Source: Holothuria scabra (taxonomy: Eukaryota > Echinodermata > Holothuroidea > Aspidochirotida > Holothuriidae). Taken from it: DNA of 64,000 nucleotides. Below, one piece after another: positions 13,801 to 23,600 of the stretch (position 1 is the first letter of the stretch; the number at the start of each line of letters is the position of its first letter). Under the pieces are notes generated by a model, which was given only the letters and a program-made list of their open reading frames with translations, had not been told where the DNA came from and did no database searches. The translations under genes were made by a program, and so were the position numbers. The DNA is taken from contig CM074185.1 of assembly GCA_037179385.1 (NCBI GenBank), positions 53,757,000 through 53,820,999 of the forward strand, in the 5' to 3' direction.

Positions 13801-16800
13801 AAAGTTTTGTACAAAAAAGTACATTTACATCAACATTTCTAAATTGTTCTTCTGAAGGTAAGCTTAATTAGTTATGCTACGAAATTATATGTCTAGGTGA
13901 AAGCAACCCATGAAACGCAGATTTTCATTCGAAATACATGAACTTTGACGATTTCAAAATTTTGTGACGTCATAAATTTGGGGGAATTTTCCCAAAATAA
14001 TGCGTCATTCCATGTCACACAAACGCAGTTTACGACAAAATTATAGATCCAAATACCCAACTCTTTTCCTCCTGCTACCTATGACACGCAGCTACCAGAA
14101 ACCCGTTAAGCCATTTCGATATATTTGTGGCTAGAAGTATTAATCCTTTCAATTATATAAATTTGGGGCGAAAAGCACATTTTTGCTTAGCCTATAGACA
14201 TCAATTCCCGTAAATTAATAATTTACGACAAAATTAAAGGGTGTGCCCAATCAAAAAAGTATTCAGTGGGTGTGTAATAGTTTGAACATCACAAATCCAA
14301 AATAGCCAGCCCTTAAAGCACGACCCGGGTACTACATTAAACGAAAAAACCGAAAAATACACCATGCGCCCACAAACTGTAACGCATTTCTGAGATTTAT
14401 GATCGAAACTTTTCGATATATGCCACCGCCTTTATCCACTTGGACATAGCATAATGGTAGCGCTCCGGTTAGATAGTCTTTCCGGGCAGAATTGCATTTT
14501 TCGTGCCAAACTAGATTTCAGTGGCGGATTAAGGCGGGACGCACACGGCGCGCGCCCCCGTAAAATTTTTCAAAGCTTATTTTTTACTTTCACTATATAG
14601 ATCATTTCGCCTACTTGTTTCTACAGGCTTTTAATTTTCAAACTATGGAATTAAAATTGTAAGTTAGAGCACACAGTTTCAAGTTTTCCGATAAAATGTC
14701 AGTAGAGTGATATCAAAGTTCTAAAGCCTATTTCGGACCACGCTTTATGTAGAACACTAAACTTTTCCTTACAATCCATCTGCTATTTGGGTTCTACAGG
14801 TGTGAAGTTTTTTAATCAACGGAAATCCTCGTTAATGTTATTATACACTCGTCAAGGAAAAACAAAAGAACCATGAAAATGTCCATAAGCTACGCACCAT
14901 CGATAATGGAAGTTCAAACTGTATGTTAATGTCAATTATGCTATCAGTTGCAATCCTATTCCTTTCAAGGTAATTACGAGGAATTGTGGAAAACTTGTCA
15001 AAATAGAATAGTGACAAAATTAATTAATTTTTAATGAGATAGTCGACTTAGTGCAAATAAGAATGATTTCTGCCATAAATGTAATTTTACTAGTATTTTC
15101 CCTTTTACATTGTATTTTGGAAAAATTCTGCTATCCCGAGGGAGTGGAGACTGAATCTCAATGCCACTAGTGAAATCAACGATAACACGAAGCGTTTAAC
15201 AATGTTTATCTCTCATGCACATGACAATAAAGTGGTAAAGTTCACCAAGCAAAAGAGTTTGAAAGCTACTGCAATCTCAAATGTGAACTTACAGCAATGC
15301 ATCGGTTTCTTGGTCAGATACAGTGGCGTAGCTACGTAGGGTGGGGTGGGGGGCTCGATCCCCCCACTGAATCGTTCATCCCCCAGCACCCCCACCACTG
15401 GCGACCTGGGAAAAAATTATATTCATACTGGACGATTAAAATATTCAATCCGGACTACCCGACTACTAGGCCATAGATGCACTTGCGATAGATCCCACGC
15501 AATTGCAGACTAATATGCAATTGTGCCCCATTCTGAATTTCGCAATAAATTCAGGTAGACTGTAACAAGCTTCCTGTCATCGGAATTTCTTGAATTCTTA
15601 CTCGTCGGATTACTGCATGAAAAATTTTCTAGCAGATTTGGAGTGGCTGAAATTGGCTACCTTGGCGTGGATCAGTGTTCTCCTAGCACCTGACCTGTTT
15701 CTATCCAACTGTGAGAATTTTTTTCAAATTCAGGGGGTTCACAGATTTGTTCCTAAATCATAGCCTACTTGGTGTGGTGGGTAGAATATTTGAGTCAAAT
15801 ATTTTGGGAGGAATCTGCACTTGGCACGGTCATTGCTGCCAGTTATGGTCCAGTGCAACAACCAAACCCATGTTGGGTCAATGCAGTCACAATGGTTGCA
15901 ACCTTACCACTATAACCTCACAGGACCTCACTTAGATCTTGGATAGAGTGGACATATCCAGTGGCGTACGAGACGGGGCAGGGGGGAAGACTGTCCCAAA
16001 TTTCCGCAAAATCGGACAGGAATTTGGGAAAAATTCGGCAAGGAATTTGGAAAAAAAATCGGAAAGCCTTTACATTTTGGTAAAATGGTATGGTTTTTTC
16101 AGAATATTGATAGTGATATATTTTATCTGGTAATTTTCTGATCAAATCGCGACTGCTTAGATCCCCTTGTAAGCCTTGGAAATATCATTTTCTGCTGTCT
16201 CAAGGGTCTGATTTTTCAAAAATTTTTATTCGCTCCGCACCAACCAGTGGTGAAGCTCCCCGTAGGGAGTTTTCCTGGCAGAATTTTACTTTCTGGTGAA
16301 CATTTTTTGCAAACGGAACCCCGAAACAGCGACTGCTTAGACCCCCATAAGCATAGGAAATGACATTTTTGACTGTCTGAAGGGTCAAATTTTTCAAAAA
16401 TTTCCTATACGTTTCGCCCCAACTTGTGGTGGTGCTCCACTTAGACCGCTTCAGAATAGAATTTAAGTTTCAAGTGAACATTTTTTGCAAGAGGAGACTT
16501 AAAACAGCGACTGCTAAGATCCCCCCTATAAGTCCAGGAAATTCCTTTTTCATCTGTCTGAGGGGTTGGATATTTCAATGATTTTCTGTACGCTTCGCGC
16601 CAATTAATGGTGGCGTTCCGCATAGTCTTTTTTGGCTAAATTTTAGTTTGGAGTGAACGTTTTCTGCAATTGAAACTTAAAATATCGACAGCTCGGATCC
16701 CCTTTATAAGCCTGGAAAATGTCATTTTCGACTGTCTGAGAGGTACGAATTTCCGAATTTTCTGAGGGCTTCGCGCCAACTAATGGTGGCGCTCAGCTTT

Positions 16801-19062
16801 GCCTGTCCTACGGGCAGAATTAAATCTTCGGGCAAATATACTCTGCCCCCAAACTGAAATGCTCCCTTTTGCCTATGGAAATACCTTACTGAGGAGTACA
16901 ATGCTTGCAACCTACAGCAGGATTCCGGATTTGTAATCCTATGATACATAGTTCAGCGAAGTAAATAACTGAGCTAATCAGTATCTCAAAAGTGTGTTTG
17001 AATCTGAGAAAAATAACAAATTTTTCTCACCAGAATTAAAGACAATTAAACCTCGCAAATGCCATTTCCAGCGATCTGGGAGGTGCTAAAATTCAAAATT
17101 TTCTTTGTATGCTCCTCGCCAACCGATAGTGGCGCTGCGCTTAGATACTAAACTCCAGCCCCCTACAAAAGTATCCAGCCCCCCTAGGCCCCCTCGAAAA
17201 AATTCTAGCTACGCCACTGGTCAGATATTTTCACCATTGTCTTTGAAGCTGTAGGAGAACCCAAAATTCAATTCTTTCAGTTTTTTACGTTCATAGAATT
17301 ACAGTTTATAACGAATTTTTATTCAAAATTTGAAAGGAAAGGTTCTCCTCCCTTTACCTTGTTTGAGGATCTCTTTAGACCACGTTTTCCAGACCTATAA
17401 CATTAAGAAATATATTTGGAAAGACATTTCATCAAAAGTGTTTAAAGCGTGATCTTTGCTTAAATCAAGATCAACTAAATTTTGGTTTAGTTCATGAAGC
17501 AAGTTTTTGCAATTTTCTCACTTTTAATTGAGGGGAATATTTTTTGGCACACAAAAGCTCAAAGTAACGACTGCTTAGGCTCTGCTTACAAGCCTGGGAA
17601 ATGCCATTTCCGGCTATCTGAGGGGTCGCGATTTTTCAAAATTTTCTGCACGCTCCGCGCCAACTGATGGTGGCGCTCCGCTTAGATACTCGTTTGGGCA
17701 GATGATCGACCGTCAGCGCCCCCCCCCCATGGAATATCCTAGATCCGCCCATGGATTTGACTCCTCATAACACTCTTTTTTTTTGGGGGGGGGGGGGGGT
17801 GATGTTGACTTGCAAACCTTGATATCTGTTAGATGATGTTCTTGTTTTCCAACGTTTTGTTCATCTCATTACAGGTAACTTGACTCACCCTTGTTCAAAC
17901 TATTCACAAAACAAAAACCTCCAACACATCGGAAAATGTAGTCAGATATGCGCTATTCTTCTAAAGAACCATTCCTGTACTCCACGGTGTTTTGTGCACA
18001 AAATTAATGACTGCAGCATCGCGGGAGGAACTCCATTAGCAGGGACCCTACCAACTTTTCCTGTGTACCCTCGAAGAAGACGAACCGTCTTTCTAAAAAA
18101 CCAGCTAATAGAGTTGGAGAAGGCCTTCCGCAGGAATATGTATCTGAGTCTCCATGAGAGATGCTCTCTGGCCGCTAGATTAGGTTTAAAGGAGCTGCAA
18201 ATAAAAACATGGTTTCAAAATCGGCGGTAAGTTTCACGTAAATTCAAGTTAATGATACCCATTGCCTAAAGAAATGTTCAGAGAGATCTATTCAAGGAAT
18301 TAACTGCATATGTCGGGTCATTGTTGGAAAATAAACCGTCGAGACTTCAACTAATTTTGGGGAATATCGGAAGAGGTGAACGTCGGGTCGGTCCTTTTTT
18401 TTCGAATCTTGAGTCGAGGCGGTTTATTATTCAACAAAGGTCCGCCAAAAGTGGTTTATCACGTTTCTACCACCGAAAAAGTGTTCTTCTTGAATTTACT
18501 TGTTCTAACGTTGCGCCTGATATATAGTGCGAATGGTGCTCACACTGCCCACACCGGGCGTATATCATGTCTAACTCAGTAAATAAAGGACCCTCTTATC
18601 TTCGTGTTCATTTTCAGGGTGAAAAACAAGCGCATGCCTTGGCGCTTTCCTTGCACGTGTAAGCATGCGAGGCATGTCTCATTACGTGGCGCGCGTTGAT
18701 GCTTGTATGCATTCTTTACAAAGCACAGCCAGGAAATAGAACGAATCAGAACCACGTGAATTATTTGCTCACTGTATTATATGCTTTCAAAATTTTAGAC
18801 TTGAGGTATAATGGAATGGTCGGACCCCTTTGGAAAATTTTATGTTACGTGTTATTAACTTTCCAACAACTAGATACCGTCACCTGTCTCAGTGAGATGC
18901 AGTGTTTTAACCGTGTTCCCAGTAAAAGGCCAACCCTCCATGCATACTACTTTTAAATTTCTAATTTCTTTCTGCAGAACAAAATGGCGCCGGAGAACAA
19001 TCCAAGGACAAAAAGTTAAATCAACGCTATGCAGTAGCTATCGGGAACCAGGAAGGTCCTAA
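10683..19062 (+). CDS. NK-like (ANTP class) homeodomain transcription factor, 3 exons
   Basis: Joins 10683-10827, 17875-18226 and 18978-19062 (582 bp, 193 aa). All introns are GT-AG and phases match (1, then 2). Residues 7-17 carry a TN/eh1-like repressor motif (RTPFSIKDILN), the type known from NK2/NK3/NK4 proteins to bind Groucho. The homeodomain is residues 114-173, with Arg5, Phe8, Leu16, Phe20, Trp48, Phe49, Asn51 and Arg53 all present. Thr47 and Thr54 (KTWFQNRRTKW) recall TLX, BARHL, NK1 and NK6 proteins rather than Hox. The linker is Cys-rich (nine Cys in residues 50-100), and the tail is only 20 residues. It should act as a nuclear DNA-binding repressor. The exact orthology group is not clear: the motif says NK2/4-like, the homeodomain does not. 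Intron 1 (7 kb) is repeat-filled. An alternative 3' exon exists at 18618. Confidence 0.85.
12056..12225 (+). repeat. Dispersed repeat, 'GTGGYGTACG..GGGGCAGGGG' family, copy 1
   Basis: Begins CAGTGGTGTACGCAG then a GGGGCAGGGG block, followed by reiterations of a 'GGCAGGAATTTGGGAAAAT' type unit. The same arrangement recurs at 15957-16075. A repeat of unknown class, possibly the end of a transposon, since the CAGTGGCGTA start also appears at 774, 15320 and 23408. Confidence 0.5.
13249..13540 (+). repeat. ~179-bp satellite, two monomers
   Basis: Two monomers start with the GACTGC landmark at 13254 and 13432 (178 bp apart). Each holds TGTCTGAGGG, CAAAATTTTCT, a CGCGCCAA..ATGGTG.CGCT block and CAGAATTTTAGTTTCAAG. 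The same family forms the block at 16147-16850. Confidence 0.7.
13553..13797 (-). repeat. tRNA-derived SINE-like element
   Basis: On the minus strand the head contains a near-consensus pol III B box (GGAGTTCGATTCC) followed by a body of about 190 bp. The A box region is decayed. The body end (TCGCTTAGCGTCGTAAAACA) is distinct from the satellite around it. Short non-autonomous retroposon; activity cannot be judged. Confidence 0.5.
14443..14525 (+). repeat. Satellite fragment with A-box-like sequence
   Basis: Contains TAGCATAATGGTAGCGCTCC, which matches a pol III A box, then GTTAGATAGTCTTTCCGGGCAGAATT as in the satellite monomers (GGTGGCGCTCCGCTTAGATA). It is a single satellite fragment rather than a tRNA: no B box or foldable cloverleaf follows. 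Confidence 0.45.
15957..16075 (+). repeat. Dispersed repeat, 'GTGGYGTACG..GGGGCAGGGG' family, copy 2
   Basis: CAGTGGCGTACGAGACGGGG followed by AATTTGGGAAAAATTCGGCA-type reiterations, as at 12056-12225. It directly adjoins the satellite block. Confidence 0.5.
16147..16850 (+). repeat. ~179-bp tandem satellite, about four monomers
   Basis: The landmark GACTGC (or GACAGC) recurs at 16151, 16331, 16509 and 16687, giving periods of 180, 178 and 178 bp. Each monomer repeats the order: GACTGCTTAG, CATTTTYGACTGTCTGA, TTTTCAAAAATTT, CGCGCCAAYTAATGGTGGCG, then a GGCAGAATTTTA..TTTCAAGTGAACATTTTTTGCAA block. Monomers differ substantially, so the array is old. Confidence 0.8.
17040..17155 (+). repeat. 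Satellite fragment
   Basis: Partial monomer of the ~179-bp family (AATGCCATTTCCAG, CAACCGATAGTGGCGCTGCG, CTTAGATA). Confidence 0.6.
17500..17710 (+). repeat. Satellite monomer
   Basis: Nearly complete ~179-bp family monomer with GACTGCTTAGG at 17569 and CGCGCCAACTGATGGTGGCG near 17660. It ends 165 bp before homeobox exon 2. A C9 tract (17718) and a G14 tract (17787) follow. Confidence 0.65.
17875..18226 (+). other. Homeobox exon 2 (most of the homeodomain)
   Basis: Acceptor CATTACAG, donor CGGCG|GTAAGT. Encodes residues 49-165, phase 1 in and phase 2 out, ending within the Arg53 codon of WFQNRR. Includes the Cys-rich linker and helices 1, 2 and most of 3. Confidence 0.85.
18618..18699 (+). 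other. Possible alternative terminal exon of the homeobox gene
   Basis: A TTTTCAG acceptor at 18617 is in phase with exon 2. Splicing here would give NRRVKNKRMPW and stop at 18697-18699, 27 codons on. The homeodomain would end VKNKR instead of TKWRR, losing Trp56. This may be a coincidental site. The 18978 acceptor gives a far more typical homeodomain. Confidence 0.3.
18978..19062 (+). other. Homeobox exon 3 (end of recognition helix, stop)
   Basis: Acceptor TTTCTGCAG. It completes Arg53 and reads TKWRRRT, typical of the homeodomain end, then a 20-residue basic/Ser tail and TAA at 19060-19062. Confidence 0.8.
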
Positions 19063-19159
19063 CACCTCCTACTGGAAATTAGCCCCAGAAGGACGAAGAG
19101 AACAATAATTATTCAGTTATACAGACCAGGGAACAGGACCAACTGTCATCTTCAGGCTT

Positions 19160-20756
19160 AAGCCGCGGTCACACTACAACGATTTCGGATCGGATTCCAA
19201 TACCGAATTTTCTTCGGGCATTTGTTAAAATCTTCTCACCTCTAGTCGGGAAGAACCAAGAAATTATAATTAAGTAGCCCGGCTTCAGATTGAGGCAAGT
19301 GCCACCTGGAATGGTCATTAATGCCACCATGGTTTTTTCGATTCCCTGACATGTCTACAAACAGAAAAATTCAGGTATATGGGTATCTTCGGGTGGGTTG
19401 GGGAAATATAGCGGAGTATCTGCCAAGAGTCAGGGTGCTGAAAAATCAAAAATTTAAGGGGTAGGGGAAAGTACAGTAGCTATTATTTTTCACCTAGAAA
19501 CTCGAGAGTTGCATACTACCCCTCAAAATACTTGCAGAGAAATGGTCTTTCAGTTGATATACAGATTTTGAGAATCACGTGACTTTGAGGTCATCAAAAG
19601 TCAAAAGGTACGAAATTTGACCTTTGACCTAAATCTTGACTATGCTATTTTAAAATGTAATTGTGTACAGTAAATCGATTCATTTGTCCTAGTTTGACCT
19701 GAAATGATTATATTACATGTCTTCAGACAATTTTAGGCTACTAATGTTCCAAGGTTTGTACTTAGGAAGCACCAGCGTCGAACGAAATGTTAACTAGTAA
19801 AAAATCGGTTAGAAAAACACAGTTTTCCAACCCGGAAATGACAATCTATTCATGGTTAATGAGAGTTACAACCTGTACACCCTCTCGAAATCATTTTTAT
19901 ATCTATTTAAGCATTCCTTTTTTATAGCAAATTTATTAATTGCATATCTAAATGTCCATATCGATACCCCTGTCCCTTCTTAATACCTAAAATGGAACAA
20001 AACAATACAATGAAATATCAGTACTAATAGTTCAAATTGGGCAGGAGATCGAGGCAAGTGCCATCTGGAGGGGTCATCTTTGGCTATGGCCCACAGGCAT
20101 CTCACGGGCAACCCTACAACTCTCCGTCGCAATATTATTTGGAAACGTTACGGTCCGCTGAACACGAAATCAAGTGGAATTAGTAAATATTTTGGGTCTC
20201 GCCCGTTCAAAATGGCTGCCAAAAACAAAATGGTGGCAAACGTTTCGAATATTTTGTATTAAATACTAATAAAGAAAAAATTCTTAAAAATATTTTTGAG
20301 GGATCGACTTTTAAAATGTAGTCATATTTTATGACAAGTATTCCAGAATTGATTTTTGGGACTGTTTTGGTGAGATTCAGGTTAACCAAGATGGCGGAAA
20401 AACAACAAAATGGCTGCCAAACTAAATGAAATATTTCCAAAAAATTGTGGAAAAAATGCCACCATTCCAGGTGACACTTGCCTCAATCTGAAGCCGGGCT
20501 AAAGTGTAACTATAAGGTTTGCATCTGATCTCTAAGAAAATAAAACCCCAACTGATTTTTGTGACGTCACAACGATGTACATTTTAATCGGACAGCGTGG
20601 ACCGAAAAAATCTGTTTATCGATGTGACGTCATGAAGTACTTAGTATAAATTTAATTATCATAATCCTGCGACACAAATCATATATTTAAATAGATTGCT
20701 GCCGACCAAAGACGGGTCGGAATTCCTTCCGAAATCGCTATTGGCTAAAGTGCTTT
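19160..20756 (+). mobile_element. MITE family A, second copy, interrupted
   Basis: Starts AAGCCGCGGTCACACTACAA and ends in an inverted match (GAAATCGCTATTGGCT). Its halves, 19160-19274 and 20502-20756, match the copy at 9632-10026. The middle is split by the element at 19277-20499. It begins 98 bp after the homeobox stop, probably within the 3' UTR. Confidence 0.65.
19277..20499 (+). mobile_element. Nested DNA transposon with ~39-bp TIRs and TA duplication
   Basis: Left end GCCCGGCTTCAGATTGAGGC and its inverted copy at the right end agree over about 39 bp with one or two mismatches. TA flanks both sides (19275-19276, 20500-20501), the mariner/Tc1-type target. The 1223-bp interior has no transposase frame. 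A direct internal copy of the subterminal sequence (GAGGCAAGTGCCATCTGG) lies at about 20051. Near 20390 it carries AAGATGGCGG/AAAATGGCTGCC motifs. Confidence 0.8.
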
Positions 20757-20759
20757 TAC

Positions 20760-21170
20760 ACTAGATCCGGACCTGATTTGATTCGCGGGATCTTGTCCAC
20801 TGCTCTGAATAAAATTTGTAGTTTATATGCAGATCAGATCCGGATTTGATCCCCGCTTTTGATGTTAGTAAGGTGATCAAAACTTTAGCAAAAATGCTCT
20901 AAGATGAATGGTGTCCAGTAATTAACGGTAAATCAATGTGATTCAGTTGAAGGTTACTTTCGCTGAAGCACAGAGGAGGATCAGAATTCAAGACAAATGT
21001 GAATGCCCCAGGATCAAGTCAAGCAAGCAATAGGTCGTTTCTGCTGCAGATCTGATCATTTGCACATGCGCAGTTGAATTTGAGTAGTTTCAACGGATTT
21101 TAGCGACTGGTCAGTGAAGACATTTGATGCTGTGGTCGTGGAGTCAGTTCCAGTGTAAACCTACGTAGAA
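20760..21170 (+). mobile_element. Possible small inverted-repeat element
   Basis: Left TTTTACACTAGATC and right CAGTTCCAGTGTAAA are imperfect inverted copies with repeats of GATCCGGA/GATCAGATCC near the left side. No coding capacity. Weak evidence. Confidence 0.25.
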
Positions 21171-21870
21171 ACTTTTAAGTCTGGGATTATTTTATGAGAG
21201 ATCAAATTAAGTTTTTAAAAAGGTCAATAAAACTGTGTAACGGGATATCTTCCTTCAAGAACAAGATTTCTTGTCAGTCTCAATAAGTCAAAATAGGTGT
21301 GTGGCAGAAAAAAAAAAAAAAGAAGTAAATAAAAAATAAAAAACCCCGAAGCTACATGAAAAGGGGTAAAACAGAGACGCAGTACACACAGACTGTTTCT
21401 ATAAAACATTGTGTAAAGTTGTTAAGCTAACATGATGGTTCCGTAACTATTTACTTCGAAAGGTAATTAAATATTGAAAAACTATATAGGAAAATGAAAA
21501 TTATGTCAAATAACAGCATAGGTCGTGCGTTGGGCATGTTCATAAGAACAGTCGTGTCATTAAGTCGCAAGCTGTTCCTGTTCGGCCATTGACTATAGTT
21601 TTAAAATTTTTAAAGTATTATTTAGTGTATTCCAGAGCTTAAATCAAAAAGTGTGAAATTCCTTATTTGTTTTTTTTTTCCTGGTTTTTAACTTTTTTTG
21701 GTGAATGCTTTTGGCTTGGTATTGTATCTACCACTTTTATCTATAGGAAATTAATTTTGTTAAGTTTTTAGTAACTATGGTAGGCTTTTAAAATTAACAC
21801 TGCAGTTTAAAATTTTTTTATTTGATATAAAGTTTAGGCTTTTAATTTGTACAAAAGGTCAGAGGTCCAC

Positions 21871-22229
21871 ACTCTAAAATCAAAAGAGTGAACTTATAGT
21901 CACTCTTTGGTAGAGCGAAAATTGTAAATTCGCTCCATTAGAGTGATAATTCACTCCAAGAGGAGTGACACTCACTGCAGAAAGAGTGAAATTCACTAGA
22001 GAAAGAAGGAAAATTCACTCTTCCACGAGTGCCGGCAATGATCACTCTTTTTAAAGAGTGATCACTGTGGGCACTCAAACAAGAGTAAAATTTCGCTCGT
22101 TCTAAGGGAATTTCACTCTTTTTGGACTGAATTTCAATCTTCTTGGAGTGAATTGTTACTCTAATGGAGTGAATTCACACTTTTCACTCTATCAAAGAGT
22201 GACTAAGTTCACTCTTTTGATTTTAGAGT
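21871..22229. mobile_element. 359-bp foldback (inverted-repeat) element
   Basis: The whole unit is a near-perfect palindrome centred at about 22050 (centre TGATCACTCTTTTTAAAGAG). The ends read ACTCTAAAATCAAAAGAGTG and its complement. Both arms consist of repeats of the heptamer GAGTGAA or its complement TTCACTC. No coding capacity. It shares the CACTCTAAAA start with the element at 37933-38111. Confidence 0.85.
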
Positions 22230-23435
22230 AAATAATTTTGTTTTGCAAAATATGTGTAAAATCTTTCTCTCTTTTTTTAAGGGAACTGACATCGTATTTC
22301 GGCACACAGGTTCAAGTATGGACGATTTACAATACCATGCATACAATGCATTCCTGCTCAGAATATCACTTGTTTTACTTAGAACTAAAATGCTGTAATA
22401 GAGTTTTTAAAATAACTGAAAATGTGGTCTTTCCAATAAAGCTTACAATATATAGAAATACCAAGGAACTTAAGACCTGTACACATTCTATGTAAACCCT
22501 CATTTACAGAAACAGTCCCATAAGGATTCGCCGAGCGATTGGAAAAATATATAATCAGTTTATTTGACATAGCCCATCGTCCCCATTGCTCACATAGCTA
22601 CTGGTAGAACATGTTCGAATTTTGCGTTGAAATGGTTTAAATCTTACAACCGTTGACCATCTAAATAAGACTGAAACGGTATTAAAGAACGACACTGCAT
22701 AATCGAAGATAAAATTGCAACTATAAGTACGATCATTTGTGTAATTTGAGGAAGTCTCTGTTTTGTAGATTGTTAAAATTGAACCAGAATTCATCTGTAT
22801 GTGTCTCAAGCCCCGTCCAATATCCAATATCACACGAACCCGAAAACAGCACGATGGTCATTGGTCAATGTCTTTTTGCCCGTTTTTCACTTCGTTCGTA
22901 ATCCGTGACCCCACGGGAAACTACCGGGACAAACCATTTCTTGGAATTCACAGATTTATCGCCCTGTAAAAGGAAATCATGTATCCCCTGGAAATTGTGC
23001 CCGGCCGGACATTGTTTACCTAGAAATCATGTCCCTCGCTCACTGGAAAAGTTGTCCGGGCAGACTGAACTTTACATTTAGAAACGGATCAACTTTTCTG
23101 GAGTCTTTTTCAGAACTCTAAGGGGTGCAATTTACAGTGTTTCCACCTTTTCCGCCTATTTCAGAATTGTCAGAAAATTGAACACACTATTCATGGGCCG
23201 TGGGCCATTTAAGCATACCAGAAATTTGTGACCCAAGGTCCCATGTTGACCTAAGGCCCCTTTCCTGATTTTTTTACAAAGTGCTTCTCCTTCTACGAGC
23301 TCTTTTTATGCATTGTTGATGGCTTGTCATCAAGTTATTCAGTCAGAGGTACCGGGAGGCTTTACATGCACAATTGGCCCAAGGTCTTGAGAAGATAGGC
23401 TCCATGGACCCAGTGGCGTAGCCAGGATTGAATTT
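22230..23435. other. Gene-free stretch
   Basis: No supportable exon. Short open frames only. A CAGTGGCGTAGCC repeat end lies at 23410. Confidence 0.5.
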
Positions 23436-23600
23436 TAGGGGGCCTAGGTGACAAGTGGGGGGCCTGGTACCTCCGAGGGTCAGGCGCGTCAAGACCATCT
23501 AAGCGAAGCGCCACCGTCGGTTGGCGCGGAGCGAGGAAAATTTCGGGCTTTACAAACCCTCCAGATGGCCGGAAACGGCACTTCGGAAGAGTTTTAAGCT
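23436..23600 (-). repeat. Satellite monomer, inverted
   Basis: Reverse complement reads CGCTCCGCGCCAACCGACGG then TGGCGCTTCGCTTAGATG, as in the ~179-bp family of the homeobox intron, but on the opposite strand. It follows a CAGTGGCGTAGCC repeat end at 23410. Confidence 0.6.

Larger units (their letters stand above)
10828..17874 (+). other. Homeobox intron 1, repeat-filled
   Basis: GT-AG intron of 7047 bp. It contains CAGTGGCGTA-type repeats (12056, 15958), satellite monomers (13254, 14450, 17040, 17569), a tandem satellite block (16147-16850), a SINE (13555-13797) and G/C homopolymers (15340s, 17718, 17787). No extra exon recognised. Confidence 0.7.

Noticed and set aside
14449..14520. tRNA gene candidate (good A box)
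   Set aside because: No B box or cloverleaf follows, and the sequence continues as the satellite monomer.
22555..22833. 92-codon minus-strand frame
   Set aside because: No recognisable family, no splice support and ordinary length for random AT-rich DNA.
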